Origin: Hylemonella sp.
GTDB taxonomy: Bacteria > Pseudomonadota > Gammaproteobacteria > Burkholderiales > Burkholderiaceae_C
Length of the DNA stretch: 64,000 nucleotides
NCBI GenBank assembly: GCA_030695415.1
Contig: JAUYQZ010000039.1
Location: 62,001-126,000, forward strand
Reading direction: 5' to 3'
Positions 27,669 to 39,260 of the stretch are shown one piece after another. Positions within the stretch are counted from its first letter, which is position 1. Every line of letters starts with the position of its first letter. The translations under genes and the position numbers were made by a program. The notes beneath the pieces were generated by a model. It made no database searches and had not been told where the DNA came from. It was given only the letters and a program-made list of their open reading frames with translations.

Positions 27669-30600
27669 TCAGCGCACCAGCACCAAGGGCTGCCCGGCAG
27701 TGACAGGCTGCCCTTCGGCGCAGAGAATCTCATGCACCTGCCCGTCGCCGCTGGCGTGCACGGTGATTTCCATCTTCATGGACTCGACCACGATCAGGGC
27801 CTGGCCCGCCGTGACCTGGGCACCGGGTTGGACCAGCACCGCCCATACACCGCCCGAGACTTGGGACACGATGACCTCGCCATCAAAGGCCTCGGCGGCG
27901 GCGCGCGCGCTGTCATCCTGGCCTGTGACCTCATCGACGATCTCGGCTACGCCGGCCTGGCGCCAGCGTTCGCGCTCGGCCTCGAAGGCGGCTTGCTGGC
28001 CCTGCTTGAACTCGGCGATCGAGTCCGCGTTGTCGTGCAGGAAGCGGCGGTAATCCGACATCCGGAACACGCCGTCCTCGATGCGCAGCTGCGCGCGACC
28101 GGCGACAAAGTCGTGGCGCCATTGCAGCAGTTCTTCGCCGCTGACGGGGTAGAAGCGGATCTGATCGAAGAAGCGCAGCAACCAGGGCTTGCCGGCCTCG
28201 AACTCGCGCGTGACGCGCCAGCGGTTCCACATCTGTACGGTACGGCCGACGAACTGGTAGCCGCCGGGGCCTTCCATACCGTAGACACAGAGGTAGGCGC
28301 CGCCGATGCCCACCGCGTTCTCGGGCGTCCAGGTGCGCGCCGGGTTGTACTTGGTGGTCACCAGGCGATGGCGCGGGTCCAGCGGCGTGGCCACCGGCGC
28401 GCCGAGGTAGACGTCACCCAGGCCCATCACCAGGTAGCTGGCCTTGTAGACGATGTCGTAGACCTGCTGGATGTCGTCCAGCCCGTTGATGCGGCGGATG
28501 AACTCGATGTTGCTCGGGCACCAGGGCGCATCGGCGCGTACCGACTGCATGTACTTCTCGATGGCCAGTTTCGTCGCCGGGTCGTCCCAGGACAGCGGCA
28601 GCCAGACCGTGCGGCTGGGCACCTCGATGTCGTCCAGCGCGGGTAGCGCGGCCTGTGCCTCCAGCAGGCGTTCCATCAGCGCCGGCAGGGAAATGATTTG
28701 CGGGTCGTAGTGCACCTGCAGCGAGCGGATGCCGGGTGTCAGGTCCACGATGCCGGGCAGCTGACCGCTGTGGCGCCAGGCCTGCAGCTGCGTCATCAGC
28801 GCATGGGCCTCGAAGCGCAGTTCCAGATCGAGCTTGAGTTCGCCGAACTCGATCAGCACGTTGTCGTCGCCCGATCGGCGGTAGACCACGCCCACGCCGC
28901 CCGGTGCAGCCGGCGTGCGGTGCAGCACCGCAGCATTGGGCAGCGCCATCTGGCCGGCGATCGGTGCCAGCTGTCCGGGGTGCAGGATGGCGTCCTGCGC
29001 GGCCGCCATCCCATTGGCCTCTTCCAGCGAGACCGGCACGAAGCGCACGCGGTGGCCCGGCGCGAGCTGGCCCACTTTCCACAGTTCGGCGCGCGCCACC
29101 GTGACCGGGCAGACAAAGCCACCGAGACTCGGGCCATCGGGACCCAGGATCACCGGCATGTCGCCGGTGAAGTCGATGGCGCCGATGGCGTAGGCGTTGT
29201 CGTGGATGTTGGAGGGGTGCAGGCCGGCCTCGCCGCCGTCGCTGCGCGCCCAGCCGGGCTTGGGGCCGATCAGGCGCACGCCGGTGCGGCTGGAGTTGTA
29301 GTGCACTTCCCAGCGGGTCGCGAAGAACACCTCCATGTCCTCGGGCGTGAAGAAGTCGGGCGCGGCATGCGGACCGATGAGCACCGCGATGTCCCATTCA
29401 TGGCCGTAGGTGGGCTGAAGTTGCTGCACTTCGGCTGCGCTGAGCTGGCGCTGCACCGGCGCAGCACCGACGTGCAGCACGTCGCCGGCGCGCAGCGTGC
29501 GCCCGCCATGGCCGCCGAACTGGCCGAGCGTGAAGGTGGAGCCGCTGCCCAGGTAGGCCGGCACCTCGATGCCACCACCAAAGGCGACATAGGCGCGGCA
29601 GCCGCCGGTCTGGATGCGCCCCAGGCGCAGGGTCTGGCCGGCCTTCACCGAGAGCACGGTCCACAGGGGCACGGGCGCGCCGTCCAGCGTGAGCTCGATC
29701 GGGGCGCCGGTCACGGCCAGCTGCAGGTCGCAGCGGAACGTCAGCGTGGGACCGGCCACGGTGATCTCCAGCCCCGGCGCGCCGACCGGGTTGCCCAGCA
29801 GCGCATTGGCCGCACGCAGGGCCAGCGGGTCCATGGGGCCCGAGGGCGGCACGCCCACATCCCAGTAGCCCAGGCGGCCGGGCCAGTCCTGCACCGTGGT
29901 CAGCACGCCGCCGGCCAGCACGTCGAAGGCGCGGCTGGGCGCGGTGAAGGTGGACAGGCTGCGCGTGGTGTGGCGGGCCTCGCTGAAAGGCGCGAAGCTC
30001 ATCAGCGCGCGCAGGTAGTCGAGGTTGGACTCCAGGCCGGCGATGCGCGTGTCCTGCAAGGCCTTCGACAACTTGGCCAGCGCGTCGGCGCGGTCGGCAC
30101 CAAACGCAATCAGCTTGGCCAGCATCGGGTCGTAATACGCGCCGATCTCGCTCCCGCGCTCGACCCAGGTGTCCACGCGCAGGTCGGTGGGAAACAGCAC
30201 CTCGGTCAGCACGCCGGTGGAGGGCTGGAAATTCTTGTGCGGGTCTTCGGCATACAGGCGTGCCTGCACGGCATGGCCCCTGGCTTCGATCTTCAGCGTG
30301 GCGAAGTCCGGCATTTCATGGGCGCCGAGCAGGGTCATCCACTCGACGATGTCCACGCCGGTGACGGCTTCGGTCACGCCATGCTCCACTTGCAGGCGGG
30401 CATTGACCTCGAGGAAGAAGAACTCCTGCGTGCGGGCGTCGACCACGAATTCCACCGTGCCGGCCGAACGGTAGGACGCCCTGGCGACGAGTCTGCGTGC
30501 GGTGTCGTGCAGGGCCTGCCGAACTTCGGGGCGCAGGTTGGGCGCCGGTGTTTCCTCCACCACCTTCTGGTTGCGCCGCTGCAGCGAACAGTCGCGCTCA

Positions 30601-31271
30601 CCCAGGACCATGATGTTTCCCTGGCCGTCGCCGAAGATCTGCACCTCGACGTGGCGCGCGTCGGCGATATAGCGCTCCAGAAAGACACCGGCCTCGGAGA
30701 AGTTGGCCTGCGCCAGACGACTCACCGTCTGGAAGGCCGCCGCCAGCTCTTCGGCCCGCTGGCACATCTGCATGCCGATGCCACCCCCCCCGGCACTGCT
30801 CTTGAGCATGACGGGGTAGCCGATGCGCGCGGCTTCCTTGAGCGCGGTCTCGGCATCAGGCAGCAGGCCGGTGCCAGGACACAGCGGCACACCCGCCTCG
30901 ATGGCAAGCGCGCGCGCGGTGTGCTTGAGGCCGAACAGACGCATCTGGGGCGGGGTCGGTCCCAAGAAGACCAGGCCGGCGGCTTCGCAGGCTTCGACGA
31001 AGGCTGGATTCTCCGACAGGAAACCGTAACCGGGGTGCACGGCCTGGGCACCGGTCTTGCGCGCTGCATCGATGATGTGCGGCATGGACAGGTAGCTGGT
31101 GGCCGGTGCCCCGCCACCGATGCAGATCGCCTCGTCGGCCAGGGCCACGTGCATGGAATCGGCGTCGGCCTCGGAATACACCGCCACCGAGGCAATGCCC
31201 ATGCGCTTGAGCGTGCGGATGATGCGGCAGGCGATGGCGCCGCGGTTGGCGATCAGGACTTTGGTGAACAT
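27669..31271 (-). CDS. Biotin-dependent guanidine/urea carboxylase
   Basis: 1200-residue enzyme annotated in most genomes as urea carboxylase. Domains: biotin carboxylase (about 1-450; KVLIANRG, GGGGIGMQM, EVNARLQVEHGVTE), KipI/KipA-like (AHS2 then AHS1) carboxyltransferase (about 460-1000), and C-terminal biotinyl domain with VVESMKMEI, biotin-Lys 1166. It lacks the amidase domain of fungal urea amidolyase. Riboswitch control and partner genes indicate that the substrate is guanidine, giving carboxyguanidine. ATG 31271 gives the standard MFTKVLIANRG start. Last gene of the unit beginning at 34493. Confidence 0.93.
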   Translation of the reverse strand: MFTKVLIANRGAIACRIIRTLKRMGIASVAVYSEADADSMHVALADEAICIGGGAPATSYLSMPHIIDAARKTGAQAVHPGYGFLSENPAFVEACEAAGLVFLGPTPPQMRLFGLKHTARALAIEAGVPLCPGTGLLPDAETALKEAARIGYPVMLKSSAGGGGIGMQMCQRAEELAAAFQTVSRLAQANFSEAGVFLERYIADARHVEVQIFGDGQGNIMVLGERDCSLQRRNQKVVEETPAPNLRPEVRQALHDTARRLVARASYRSAGTVEFVVDARTQEFFFLEVNARLQVEHGVTEAVTGVDIVEWMTLLGAHEMPDFATLKIEARGHAVQARLYAEDPHKNFQPSTGVLTEVLFPTDLRVDTWVERGSEIGAYYDPMLAKLIAFGADRADALAKLSKALQDTRIAGLESNLDYLRALMSFAPFSEARHTTRSLSTFTAPSRAFDVLAGGVLTTVQDWPGRLGYWDVGVPPSGPMDPLALRAANALLGNPVGAPGLEITVAGPTLTFRCDLQLAVTGAPIELTLDGAPVPLWTVLSVKAGQTLRLGRIQTGGCRAYVAFGGGIEVPAYLGSGSTFTLGQFGGHGGRTLRAGDVLHVGAAPVQRQLSAAEVQQLQPTYGHEWDIAVLIGPHAAPDFFTPEDMEVFFATRWEVHYNSSRTGVRLIGPKPGWARSDGGEAGLHPSNIHDNAYAIGAIDFTGDMPVILGPDGPSLGGFVCPVTVARAELWKVGQLAPGHRVRFVPVSLEEANGMAAAQDAILHPGQLAPIAGQMALPNAAVLHRTPAAPGGVGVVYRRSGDDNVLIEFGELKLDLELRFEAHALMTQLQAWRHSGQLPGIVDLTPGIRSLQVHYDPQIISLPALMERLLEAQAALPALDDIEVPSRTVWLPLSWDDPATKLAIEKYMQSVRADAPWCPSNIEFIRRINGLDDIQQVYDIVYKASYLVMGLGDVYLGAPVATPLDPRHRLVTTKYNPARTWTPENAVGIGGAYLCVYGMEGPGGYQFVGRTVQMWNRWRVTREFEAGKPWLLRFFDQIRFYPVSGEELLQWRHDFVAGRAQLRIEDGVFRMSDYRRFLHDNADSIAEFKQGQQAAFEAERERWRQAGVAEIVDEVTGQDDSARAAAEAFDGEVIVSQVSGGVWAVLVQPGAQVTAGQALIVVESMKMEITVHASGDGQVHEILCAEGQPVTAGQPLVLVR

Positions 31272-31357
31272 GGCGATCTCTCTGTGCTCGTGCAGGTCGT
31301 CCTGCGCAGTCGTTGTCACCGCGCGGGCCGTCCCGCGGGCGTGTGGTGCCCGTTCGC

Positions 31358-32008
31358 TTAACTGGGATCCCAGACCAGGCAGCGTACCGGCGTGGGGTTG
31401 TAGGCGTTGCAGGGGTTGTTGAGCTGCGGGCAGTTGGAGATCAGCACGATCAGGTCCATCTCGGCGCGCATCTCGACGTACTTGCCCGGGGCGGAGATGC
31501 CGTCTTCGAAAGTCAGGCCGCCTTCCGGGGTGACCGGCACGTTCATGAAGAAGTTGACATTGGCGACCACGTCGCGCTTATCCAGCGCATGGCCGTCGTG
31601 CGCGATGGCCAGCAGGTAGTTGTCACGGCAACTGTGCATGAAGCGCTTCTCCAACGCATAGCGCACGGTGTTGCTCTCGCTGGCGCAGGCGCCGCCCAGG
31701 GTGTCGTGGCGGCCGCAGGTGTCGGCCACGATGGTCAGCAGGGGCCGGCCTTCGCTGGACATGAGCTGCGAGCCCACGCCCAGGTACAGCGCGCCCTGCG
31801 CCTGGATGGTGTGGGTGAGGCTGTAGCGCTCGGACGGGTCCGCCGCGCTGTAGAAGATGGTGTCGACGGCCTGATTGCCTTCCAGATCGACCATGCGCAG
31901 GATCTGTCCGCGCTTGATCTCTTTCAGCCACGGCTCGCCCGCGGGCAGCACGTCGTCGAGCACGGCACGGGCCGGGTCCAGGCTACTTTCCAGGAGTTGT
32001 GCAGTCAT
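31358..32008 (-). CDS. UAAP2-type subunit, probable carboxyguanidine deiminase
   Basis: 216-residue DUF1989-family protein, the shorter of the two 'urea amidolyase-associated proteins'. Conserved pieces are [15 protein letters not shown], the Cys/His-bearing [24 protein letters not shown] and [17 protein letters not shown]. In published guanidine pathways the two UAAP proteins (CgdA/CgdB) form the deiminase turning carboxyguanidine into allophanate. It lies between its larger partner and the carboxylase. I am not certain which subunit is called CgdA or CgdB, so no symbol is given. Confidence 0.87.
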   Translation of the reverse strand: MTAQLLESSLDPARAVLDDVLPAGEPWLKEIKRGQILRMVDLEGNQAVDTIFYSAADPSERYSLTHTIQAQGALYLGVGSQLMSSEGRPLLTIVADTCGRHDTLGGACASESNTVRYALEKRFMHSCRDNYLLAIAHDGHALDKRDVVANVNFFMNVPVTPEGGLTFEDGISAPGKYVEMRAEMDLIVLISNCPQLNNPCNAYNPTPVRCLVWDPS

Positions 32009-32035
32009 GATGTTCTCGCTTGGGTGGGCTGGGGT

Positions 32036-32818
32036 TCAGAGGAAGTAGCGTTCGGTGTTGGCCAGTCCGCGCGCGTTCTCCGCACAGGACAGGCGGCAGA
32101 CGTCGTCGGCCCCGGCGGTGCCGGAGCGCCAGGCGGTGAGCTTGACGGCGCGCGGGTTATAGGCGGGCGCCGGATCGAGCGGATGCGGTGCGGTGGAGAA
32201 GGCCACCAGCACGTTCATCTCGAAGCGCAGGTCGATGTACTGGCCCGGGGCACGGTGCGCGGTTTCGAAACGCAGCCGTCCCTCGGCATCGGCCACTACC
32301 TTGCTGAACAGGTTGAGGTTGGCCACCATGTCACGCTTGCCCAGGCCCCACTTGCCCAGCTCCACCAGCAGGCCGTCCACCGCGTTGCGGTACATGCCGT
32401 TACGGTGTTCCTGGTAGCGGGCTTGGCCATACTTGCGGGCCAGCCCGGCGGCGTCGAGTGCGCCGCACAGGGTGTCGTGCCAGCCGCAGCTGTCTTCCGG
32501 GATCGAGCACAGCACGCGGCCCATGTCGGAGTAGCAGACGTGGCCGCGCGTCAGATAGGCCGTGTGCTGCGCCTTGAGCGTGTCGGGCATGTTGTAGCGC
32601 TCGGTCTTTTCTTCCTGGTTGTAGAGCAGCAGGGAGACGTTGGCGCCGCCGTGCAGGTCGGTAATGCGCAGGGTGTTGCCGCGACGCAGCAGGCCGGACC
32701 AGTGCACACCGCCGGGGATGAGCTCCTCCCACAGGACCGTGTCCCGAGAGAATTTTGCGGAGTGCGCAGGCAGGCTGGCGCGCGCCAGCGGGGTCAGGGC
32801 TTCGAGGGGGGTGTCCAT
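32036..32818 (-). CDS. UAAP1-type subunit, probable carboxyguanidine deiminase
   Basis: 260-residue paralogue of the following gene, also DUF1989. Shared landmarks: DLHGGANVSLLLYNQEEKTE, EDSCGWHDTLCGALD with Cys and His in the same place as in the smaller subunit, NLNLFSKV and a CxxxC near the C-terminus (CRLSC). Expected to act as heteromer with the neighbouring subunit. Gap to the ATPase gene is 13 bases, supporting a single transcript from the permease through the carboxylase. Confidence 0.87.
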   Translation of the reverse strand: MDTPLEALTPLARASLPAHSAKFSRDTVLWEELIPGGVHWSGLLRRGNTLRITDLHGGANVSLLLYNQEEKTERYNMPDTLKAQHTAYLTRGHVCYSDMGRVLCSIPEDSCGWHDTLCGALDAAGLARKYGQARYQEHRNGMYRNAVDGLLVELGKWGLGKRDMVANLNLFSKVVADAEGRLRFETAHRAPGQYIDLRFEMNVLVAFSTAPHPLDPAPAYNPRAVKLTAWRSGTAGADDVCRLSCAENARGLANTERYFL

Positions 32819-32831
32819 ACGGGTGTCCTGT

Positions 32832-33668
<837 letters not shown>

Positions 33669-33674
33669 GGGGGT

Positions 33675-34493
33675 TCAGCCTTTGCTATGCAGCCAGGGAA
33701 AGCTGCGACGATGCAGCCAGCGAAAGGCCTGATCCATGACCAGGCCGATCACGCCAATGAGCACGATGCCGGCGAAGATGGTGTCGGTCTTGAGGTAACG
33801 CTGTGCCTTCAGGATCGCGTAGCCCAGTCCGCTGTTGGCCGCCACCAGTTCGGCGACGACCAGATAGGTCCAGGCCCAGCCCATGGTGATGCGCAAGGTG
33901 TCCAGCATGGCCGGCTTGGCCGACTGCAGCAGCACCAGCTTGACGATCTCGCCCCGGCTGGCGCCCATGGTCTGGGCTGCCTCGATCTGCGCACGCGGCA
34001 CCCCCCGCACGTTCTCGGCCACCATGAGCACCATCTGGAAGAAGGTGCCGATGAAGATGATCGAGATCTTGGCGCCCTCGCCAATGCCGACCCACAGCAT
34101 GACCAGCGGGATGAAGGCCACCGCGGGCATGTAGCGGATGAAGTCGGTCAAGGGCTCCAGCATCGCCTCGATGGGACGGTAGGCACCAATCAGAAGCCCG
34201 ATGGGCAAGGCCAGCAGCGCCGACAGCACGAAACCCGCGCCAACCCGGTACACGCTGATGGCCGCATCGCCGAGCAAGCCGTCCTCCATGAGCCAGCTCT
34301 GAAAGCGCAGCAGCACCTGGAGCGGGCTGGGCATGAAGACGGGGTCCACCCAGTTGCCTGCGCTGAGGATGGCCCATCCGGTGAGTGGCAGCAGCAGGCC
34401 CAGTGCTGCGAACAGCCAGTACTGGCGGCGCGAAATCGTGGCGCCTATGGCCCACATGCTGGGGCGCCGGGGGGCGGAATACTTGTCAGTCAT
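33675..34493 (-). CDS. ABC transporter permease (guanidine locus)
   Basis: 272-residue inner-membrane permease of the SsuC/TauC type with about six helices. The EAA coupling loop reads EAAQTMGASRGEIVKLVLLQ. First gene of the five-gene leftward unit (permease, ATPase, UAAP1, UAAP2, carboxylase) and directly behind a guanidine-I riboswitch. ATG 34493 follows GGAG; the open frame continues into the riboswitch but that part is leader RNA. Confidence 0.9.
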   Translation of the reverse strand: MTDKYSAPRRPSMWAIGATISRRQYWLFAALGLLLPLTGWAILSAGNWVDPVFMPSPLQVLLRFQSWLMEDGLLGDAAISVYRVGAGFVLSALLALPIGLLIGAYRPIEAMLEPLTDFIRYMPAVAFIPLVMLWVGIGEGAKISIIFIGTFFQMVLMVAENVRGVPRAQIEAAQTMGASRGEIVKLVLLQSAKPAMLDTLRITMGWAWTYLVVAELVAANSGLGYAILKAQRYLKTDTIFAGIVLIGVIGLVMDQAFRWLHRRSFPWLHSKG

Positions 34494-34549
34494 GTCAGTG
34501 TCTCCAGCTGTGGCACATGCATGAGGGGCGACGCTGGCATGCGCCGTGA

Positions 34550-34648
34550 CCTCCCGGGCTTTTGTCCCTCCGTGGAACCACACCGCAGTGCAGCCGACTG
34601 CTCTCGGACCAGACGGTCAGCCAGTCGCTGACCCGGAACCCTAGCGGT
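34550..34648 (-). ncRNA. Guanidine-I (ykkC) riboswitch, copy 2
   Basis: Leftward leader with CUAGGGUUCCG, GGUCCGAGAG and ACGGAGGGACAAAAGCCCGG in order, the ykkC subtype 1 core. The variable stems differ from copy 1 while the core is identical. It ends about 57 bases before the permease ATG and about 56 bases separate it from the sigma-54 element. Together they control the five guanidine genes. Confidence 0.94.
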
Positions 34649-34702
34649 CTTATCTGACGGGTCGCTGCGCCAAGCAGAACGAGCACCTCTCGTCACTAGT
34701 CA

Positions 34703-34718
34703 TGCAAGTTCGGTGCCA
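34703..34718 (-). promoter_or_regulatory. Sigma-54 promoter upstream of riboswitch copy 2
   Basis: Leftward TGGCACCGAACTTGCA has GG-N10-GC and matches the sigma-54 consensus at nearly every fixed position. It sits between the amtB terminator and the riboswitch, where a promoter for the guanidine operon must lie. The rest of the 34494-34845 gap holds the riboswitch, this element and the terminator. Confidence 0.83.
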
Positions 34719-34733
34719 ACGCAGGCCGCCCAA

Positions 34734-34770
34734 GAAAAAAGGCCCGCTCGAGCTTGCGCTCTTGCGGGCC
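34734..34770 (-). terminator. Intrinsic terminator of torF-glnK-amtB
   Basis: GGCCCGC and GCGGGCC (34741-34747 and 34764-34770) form a stem on the leftward transcript, followed by a run of U (34734-34740). It lies about 75 bases after the amtB stop and insulates the guanidine operon from it. Confidence 0.85.
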
Positions 34771-34845
34771 TGAACCAGAGGAGACTCTCGCTTGCTCTGA
34801 CGCGGCAGCCTGCACACGAGGTGCCGGCTGCCGTCCATTGCTCGT

Positions 34846-36348
34846 TTAACGGTTGTAGGCCGTTTCGCCGTGGGCCGTGATGTCCAGACCCTGGCGCTCG
34901 TCTTCTTCGCTGACGCGCAGGCCGATGGTCAGGTCCACGATCTTGAAGGCGACGAAGGCCACGACACCCGACCAGACGATGGTGATCAGCACGCCCTTGA
35001 GCTGGATCCAGACTTGGCTGGCGATCGAGTAGTCGGCCGCCGATACCATGCTGACAGTCACCCAGTCGCCCACCAGGCTCGGGCCACCCAGGGCCGGGCT
35101 GTTGAACACGCCGGTCAGCAGGGCACCGACGATGCCGCCAATACCGTGCACGCCGAACACGTCGAGCGAGTCGTCCGCGCCGAGCATCTTCTTCAGGGCG
35201 CTCACACCCCAGAGGCAGGCGAGGCCAGCGACCAGGCCGATGATCAGCGCACCGCCGATGCCGACGTTGCCGGCAGCAGGCGTGATGGCCACCAGGCCGG
35301 CGACGGCGCCCGACGCAGCACCCAGCATGGAGGCTTTGCCACGCAGCAGGGCCTCACCCAGGCACCAGGCCAGCACGGCGGCGGCGGTGGCGACGAAGGT
35401 GTTGGCGAAGGCCAGGGCAGCGAAGCCGTTGGCTTCCAGGGCGGAGCCGGCGTTGAAGCCGAACCAGCCCACCCACAGCAGGGAGGCACCGACCATGGTC
35501 AGCGTCAGGCTGTGCGGGGCCATGGCCTCCTTGCCGTAGCCGATGCGCTTGCCCACCATGTAGGCACCCACCAGGCCAGCGACGGCTGCGTTGATGTGCA
35601 CAACGGTACCACCGGCGAAGTCCAGCGCGCCATGCTGCCAGATGTAGCCGGCCTTGGCGTTCATGGCATCGACCACTTCCTTGGCGGTGTAGGCATCCGG
35701 GCCCATCCAGAACCAGACCATGTGGGCCATGGGGATGTAGCTGAAGGTGAACCACAGGACCATGAACATCAGCACAGCGGCAAACTTCATGCGCTCGGCG
35801 AAGGCACCGACGATCAGCGCGCAGGTGATGCCCGCAAAGGTGGCCTGGAAGGCGGCGAACACGATCTCCGGAATGTAGACGCCCTTGCTGAAGGTCGCGG
35901 CGTTGGCAAAGGTGCCAGCGGCGTTGTCCCAGATGCCCTTCATGAACAGGCGGTCAAAACCCCCGATGAAGGCATTGCCTTCCGTGAACGCCAGGCTGTA
36001 GCCATAAATGAACCACAGCACAACGATCAGCGAGAAGGTCACCATGACCTGCATCAGCATCGACAGCATGTTCTTGCTGCGGACCAGACCGCCGTAGAAC
36101 AGGGCCAAGCCCGGGATGGTCATCAGGATGACCAGGAGCGTGGAGACCATCATCCAGGCGGTATCGCCCTTGTTGGGCACGGGAACGGCAGCCGCCGGAG
36201 CGGCAGCGTCTGCAGGTGCAGCGGCAGCCGGGGCGGCGGCCGCTGCGGGAGCGGCGGCCTCGGCAGCCGGAGCAGTCTGGGACCAGACTGCAGCCGAGCC
36301 GGCCAGCAGACCCAGGCCCAGCGCGATGGAGACAAGTAGTTTTTTCAT
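34846..36348 (-). CDS. amtB: Ammonium transporter
   Basis: 500-residue Amt/Rh channel, about eleven membrane helices. Family motifs PGLALFYGGLVRSKN, FAGGTVVHINAAVAGLVGAY with a pore His, and GVHGIGGIVGALLTG are present. A signal peptide is followed by about 40 residues of Ala/Pro-rich sequence before the first helix, a common extension in this group. The cytoplasmic tail after the last helix would bind GlnK. Third gene of the sigma-54 unit. Confidence 0.95.
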   Translation of the reverse strand: MKKLLVSIALGLGLLAGSAAVWSQTAPAAEAAAPAAAAAPAAAAPADAAAPAAAVPVPNKGDTAWMMVSTLLVILMTIPGLALFYGGLVRSKNMLSMLMQVMVTFSLIVVLWFIYGYSLAFTEGNAFIGGFDRLFMKGIWDNAAGTFANAATFSKGVYIPEIVFAAFQATFAGITCALIVGAFAERMKFAAVLMFMVLWFTFSYIPMAHMVWFWMGPDAYTAKEVVDAMNAKAGYIWQHGALDFAGGTVVHINAAVAGLVGAYMVGKRIGYGKEAMAPHSLTLTMVGASLLWVGWFGFNAGSALEANGFAALAFANTFVATAAAVLAWCLGEALLRGKASMLGAASGAVAGLVAITPAAGNVGIGGALIIGLVAGLACLWGVSALKKMLGADDSLDVFGVHGIGGIVGALLTGVFNSPALGGPSLVGDWVTVSMVSAADYSIASQVWIQLKGVLITIVWSGVVAFVAFKIVDLTIGLRVSEEDERQGLDITAHGETAYNR

Positions 36349-36375
36349 GTCAGTGTTCTCTTTGTTGTGGGCGGC

Positions 36376-37523
<1,148 letters not shown>

Positions 37524-37560
37524 GTATTACTCCATCGAGGGTTAAAGGGACGAACCTGTT

Positions 37561-37577
37561 AAGCAGGGACCGTGCCA
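37561..37577 (-). promoter_or_regulatory. Sigma-54 promoter of torF-glnK-amtB
   Basis: Leftward TGGCACGGTCCCTGCTT has GG-N10-GC and differs from consensus at one of the TTGC positions. A start about 12 bases past GC gives a leader of nearly 30 bases to torF. An imperfect dyad, TTGCAC...GGTGTA, lies upstream but its spacing is one base short for NtrC. Confidence 0.8.
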
Positions 37578-37727
37578 GCTCTGAGTTTCAGGATTTCCTT
37601 ACGAATGTGTACACCTATCCGTGCAAGCTGCGTTAAGATAACTGTACAAACATACAGAACGCACTAATAGTGTGCGTCTTCCGACGGGCAAGCACAAGGG
37701 CTTGCACCAATTTGTGGAGGATTTGCC

Positions 37728-39245
37728 ATGAGCTTGTCGCTGGTGCACAGCCGGGCCCTGCTGGGCCTGGAAGCCGCCGCCGTTACCGTGGAGGTCCATC
37801 TGGCCAATGGCCTGCCCAGCTTCACACTGGTAGGACTGGCCGAGACCGAGGTCAAGGAGGCGCGCGAACGCGTGCGCTCGGCCATCCTGAATGCCGGCTT
37901 GGAGTTTCCCCACAACAAGCGGATCACGGTGAATCTTGCGCCCGCAGACCTGCCCAAGGACTCCGGCCGTTTCGACCTGCCCATCGCCCTGGGTATCCTG
38001 GCGGCCAGCGGTCAGATCGACCCATCCGCACTGGCCGGCCACGAATTTGCCGGCGAACTGTCGCTCTCAGGCGAACTGCGCCCGGTGCGCGGCGCCCTGG
38101 CCATGGCGTTGGCCCTGCGCGCCGCACCGACCCGGCTGGTATTGCCCCCCGGCAGTGCCGAGGAAGCCGCCCTGGTGCCAGACATCACTATTTATAAGGC
38201 AGGGCACCTGCTGGACGTGGTGCAACCGTTCCTGCCCGGCCGCGAGCAGGCCGCCGGCGATGCACCCGCCTGGTCACGCCTGGTGCCGCAGCCGCTCCAG
38301 ATCAAGGATGCGGGTCCTGACCTGGCCGACGTCAAGGGCCAGGCCGGTCCGAAACGGGCCCTGGAGATCGCCGCCGCCGGTGGACACAGCATCCTGTTCA
38401 GCGGCCCGCCGGGCGCCGGCAAGTCCATGCTGGCCGAACGCCTGGCCGGCCTGCTGCCCCCCATGTCCACCGACGAGGCACTGGAAAGCGCGGCGGTGGC
38501 CAGCCTGGCAGGGCGCTTCGATCTGGGGCATTGGGGGCGCCGCCCCACCTGCAGCCCGCACCACTCGGCCAGTGCCGTGGCCCTGGTGGGTGGCGGTTCG
38601 CCGCCGCGTCCGGGCGAGATCTCGCTGGCCCACCATGGCGTGCTTTACCTCGATGAATTGCCAGAGTTTCCAAGGGCCGCGCTCGAAGCCCTGCGCGAGC
38701 CGCTGGAAACAGGCCGCATCACCATTGCCCGTGCGGCGCGGCGCGCCGAGTTCCCGGCGCGCTTTCAGCTGGTCGCCGCCATGAACCCCTGCCCCTGCGG
38801 GCACATGGGTTCGGCCCAGCGCGCCTGCCGCTGCACGCCCGACCAGGTGGCGCGCTACCAAGGCCGGCTGTCCGGCCCGCTGCTGGACCGCATCGACCTG
38901 CACGTTCAGGTGGGGGCGCTACCTGCGGCCGAACTGCTGCAGGCCAAGCCCGGCGAAGCCAGCGCAGTGGTGCGCGAACGCTGCAGCGCGGCTCGTGCAC
39001 GCGCCTTGGCACGTCAGGGCAAGCCCAACCACTTGCTTCATGGACAAGAGATCGATAGCCACACCCGGCCCGAGGACGCCGCGCTGCGCTTTCTCGATGC
39101 GGCCGCCGTGCGCCTGGGCTGGTCAGCGCGTGGGCTGCACCGGACGCTGAAAGTGGCACGCACCATCGCTGATCTGGCACAGTCCGAGCACATTGCGCTG
39201 GAGCATGTTGCGGAGGCGCTGCAGTACCGGCAGGCGCGGCACTAG
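37728..39245 (+). CDS. comM: YifB/ComM-family AAA ATPase
   Basis: 505-residue magnesium-chelatase-like AAA+ protein; Vibrio ComM is a branch-migration helicase that extends donor DNA integration in natural transformation. N-terminal Lon-like fold with GLAETEVKEARERVRSA, then Walker A GPPGAGKS, Walker B LYLDELPEF, the MNPCPCG zinc-like segment, and the Mg_chelatase C-terminal domain. Diverges from torF with about 200 bases between, holding both promoters. Full-length for the family. Confidence 0.92.
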   Translation: MSLSLVHSRALLGLEAAAVTVEVHLANGLPSFTLVGLAETEVKEARERVRSAILNAGLEFPHNKRITVNLAPADLPKDSGRFDLPIALGILAASGQIDPSALAGHEFAGELSLSGELRPVRGALAMALALRAAPTRLVLPPGSAEEAALVPDITIYKAGHLLDVVQPFLPGREQAAGDAPAWSRLVPQPLQIKDAGPDLADVKGQAGPKRALEIAAAGGHSILFSGPPGAGKSMLAERLAGLLPPMSTDEALESAAVASLAGRFDLGHWGRRPTCSPHHSASAVALVGGGSPPRPGEISLAHHGVLYLDELPEFPRAALEALREPLETGRITIARAARRAEFPARFQLVAAMNPCPCGHMGSAQRACRCTPDQVARYQGRLSGPLLDRIDLHVQVGALPAAELLQAKPGEASAVVRERCSAARARALARQGKPNHLLHGQEIDSHTRPEDAALRFLDAAAVRLGWSARGLHRTLKVARTIADLAQSEHIALEHVAEALQYRQARH

Positions 39246-39260
39246 GGCCTGACAGGCCCT
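39244..39260. terminator. Hairpin spanning convergent stops
   Basis: AGGGCCT-GAC-AGGCCCT lies exactly between the comM stop and the opposing MFS stop, overlapping both. No U-run follows on either side, so it is only a candidate bidirectional terminator. Confidence 0.4.

Noticed and set aside
28698..31361. 887-codon open frame on the plus strand
   Set aside because: Antisense to the carboxylase; composition is a shadow of its codons and no domain can be recognised.
37590..37640. NtrC enhancer palindrome upstream of torF
   Set aside because: TTGCAC and GGTGTA are present, but the spacing is one base short of the usual dyad; not strong enough to call. The same applies to half-sites near 27526 and 27598.
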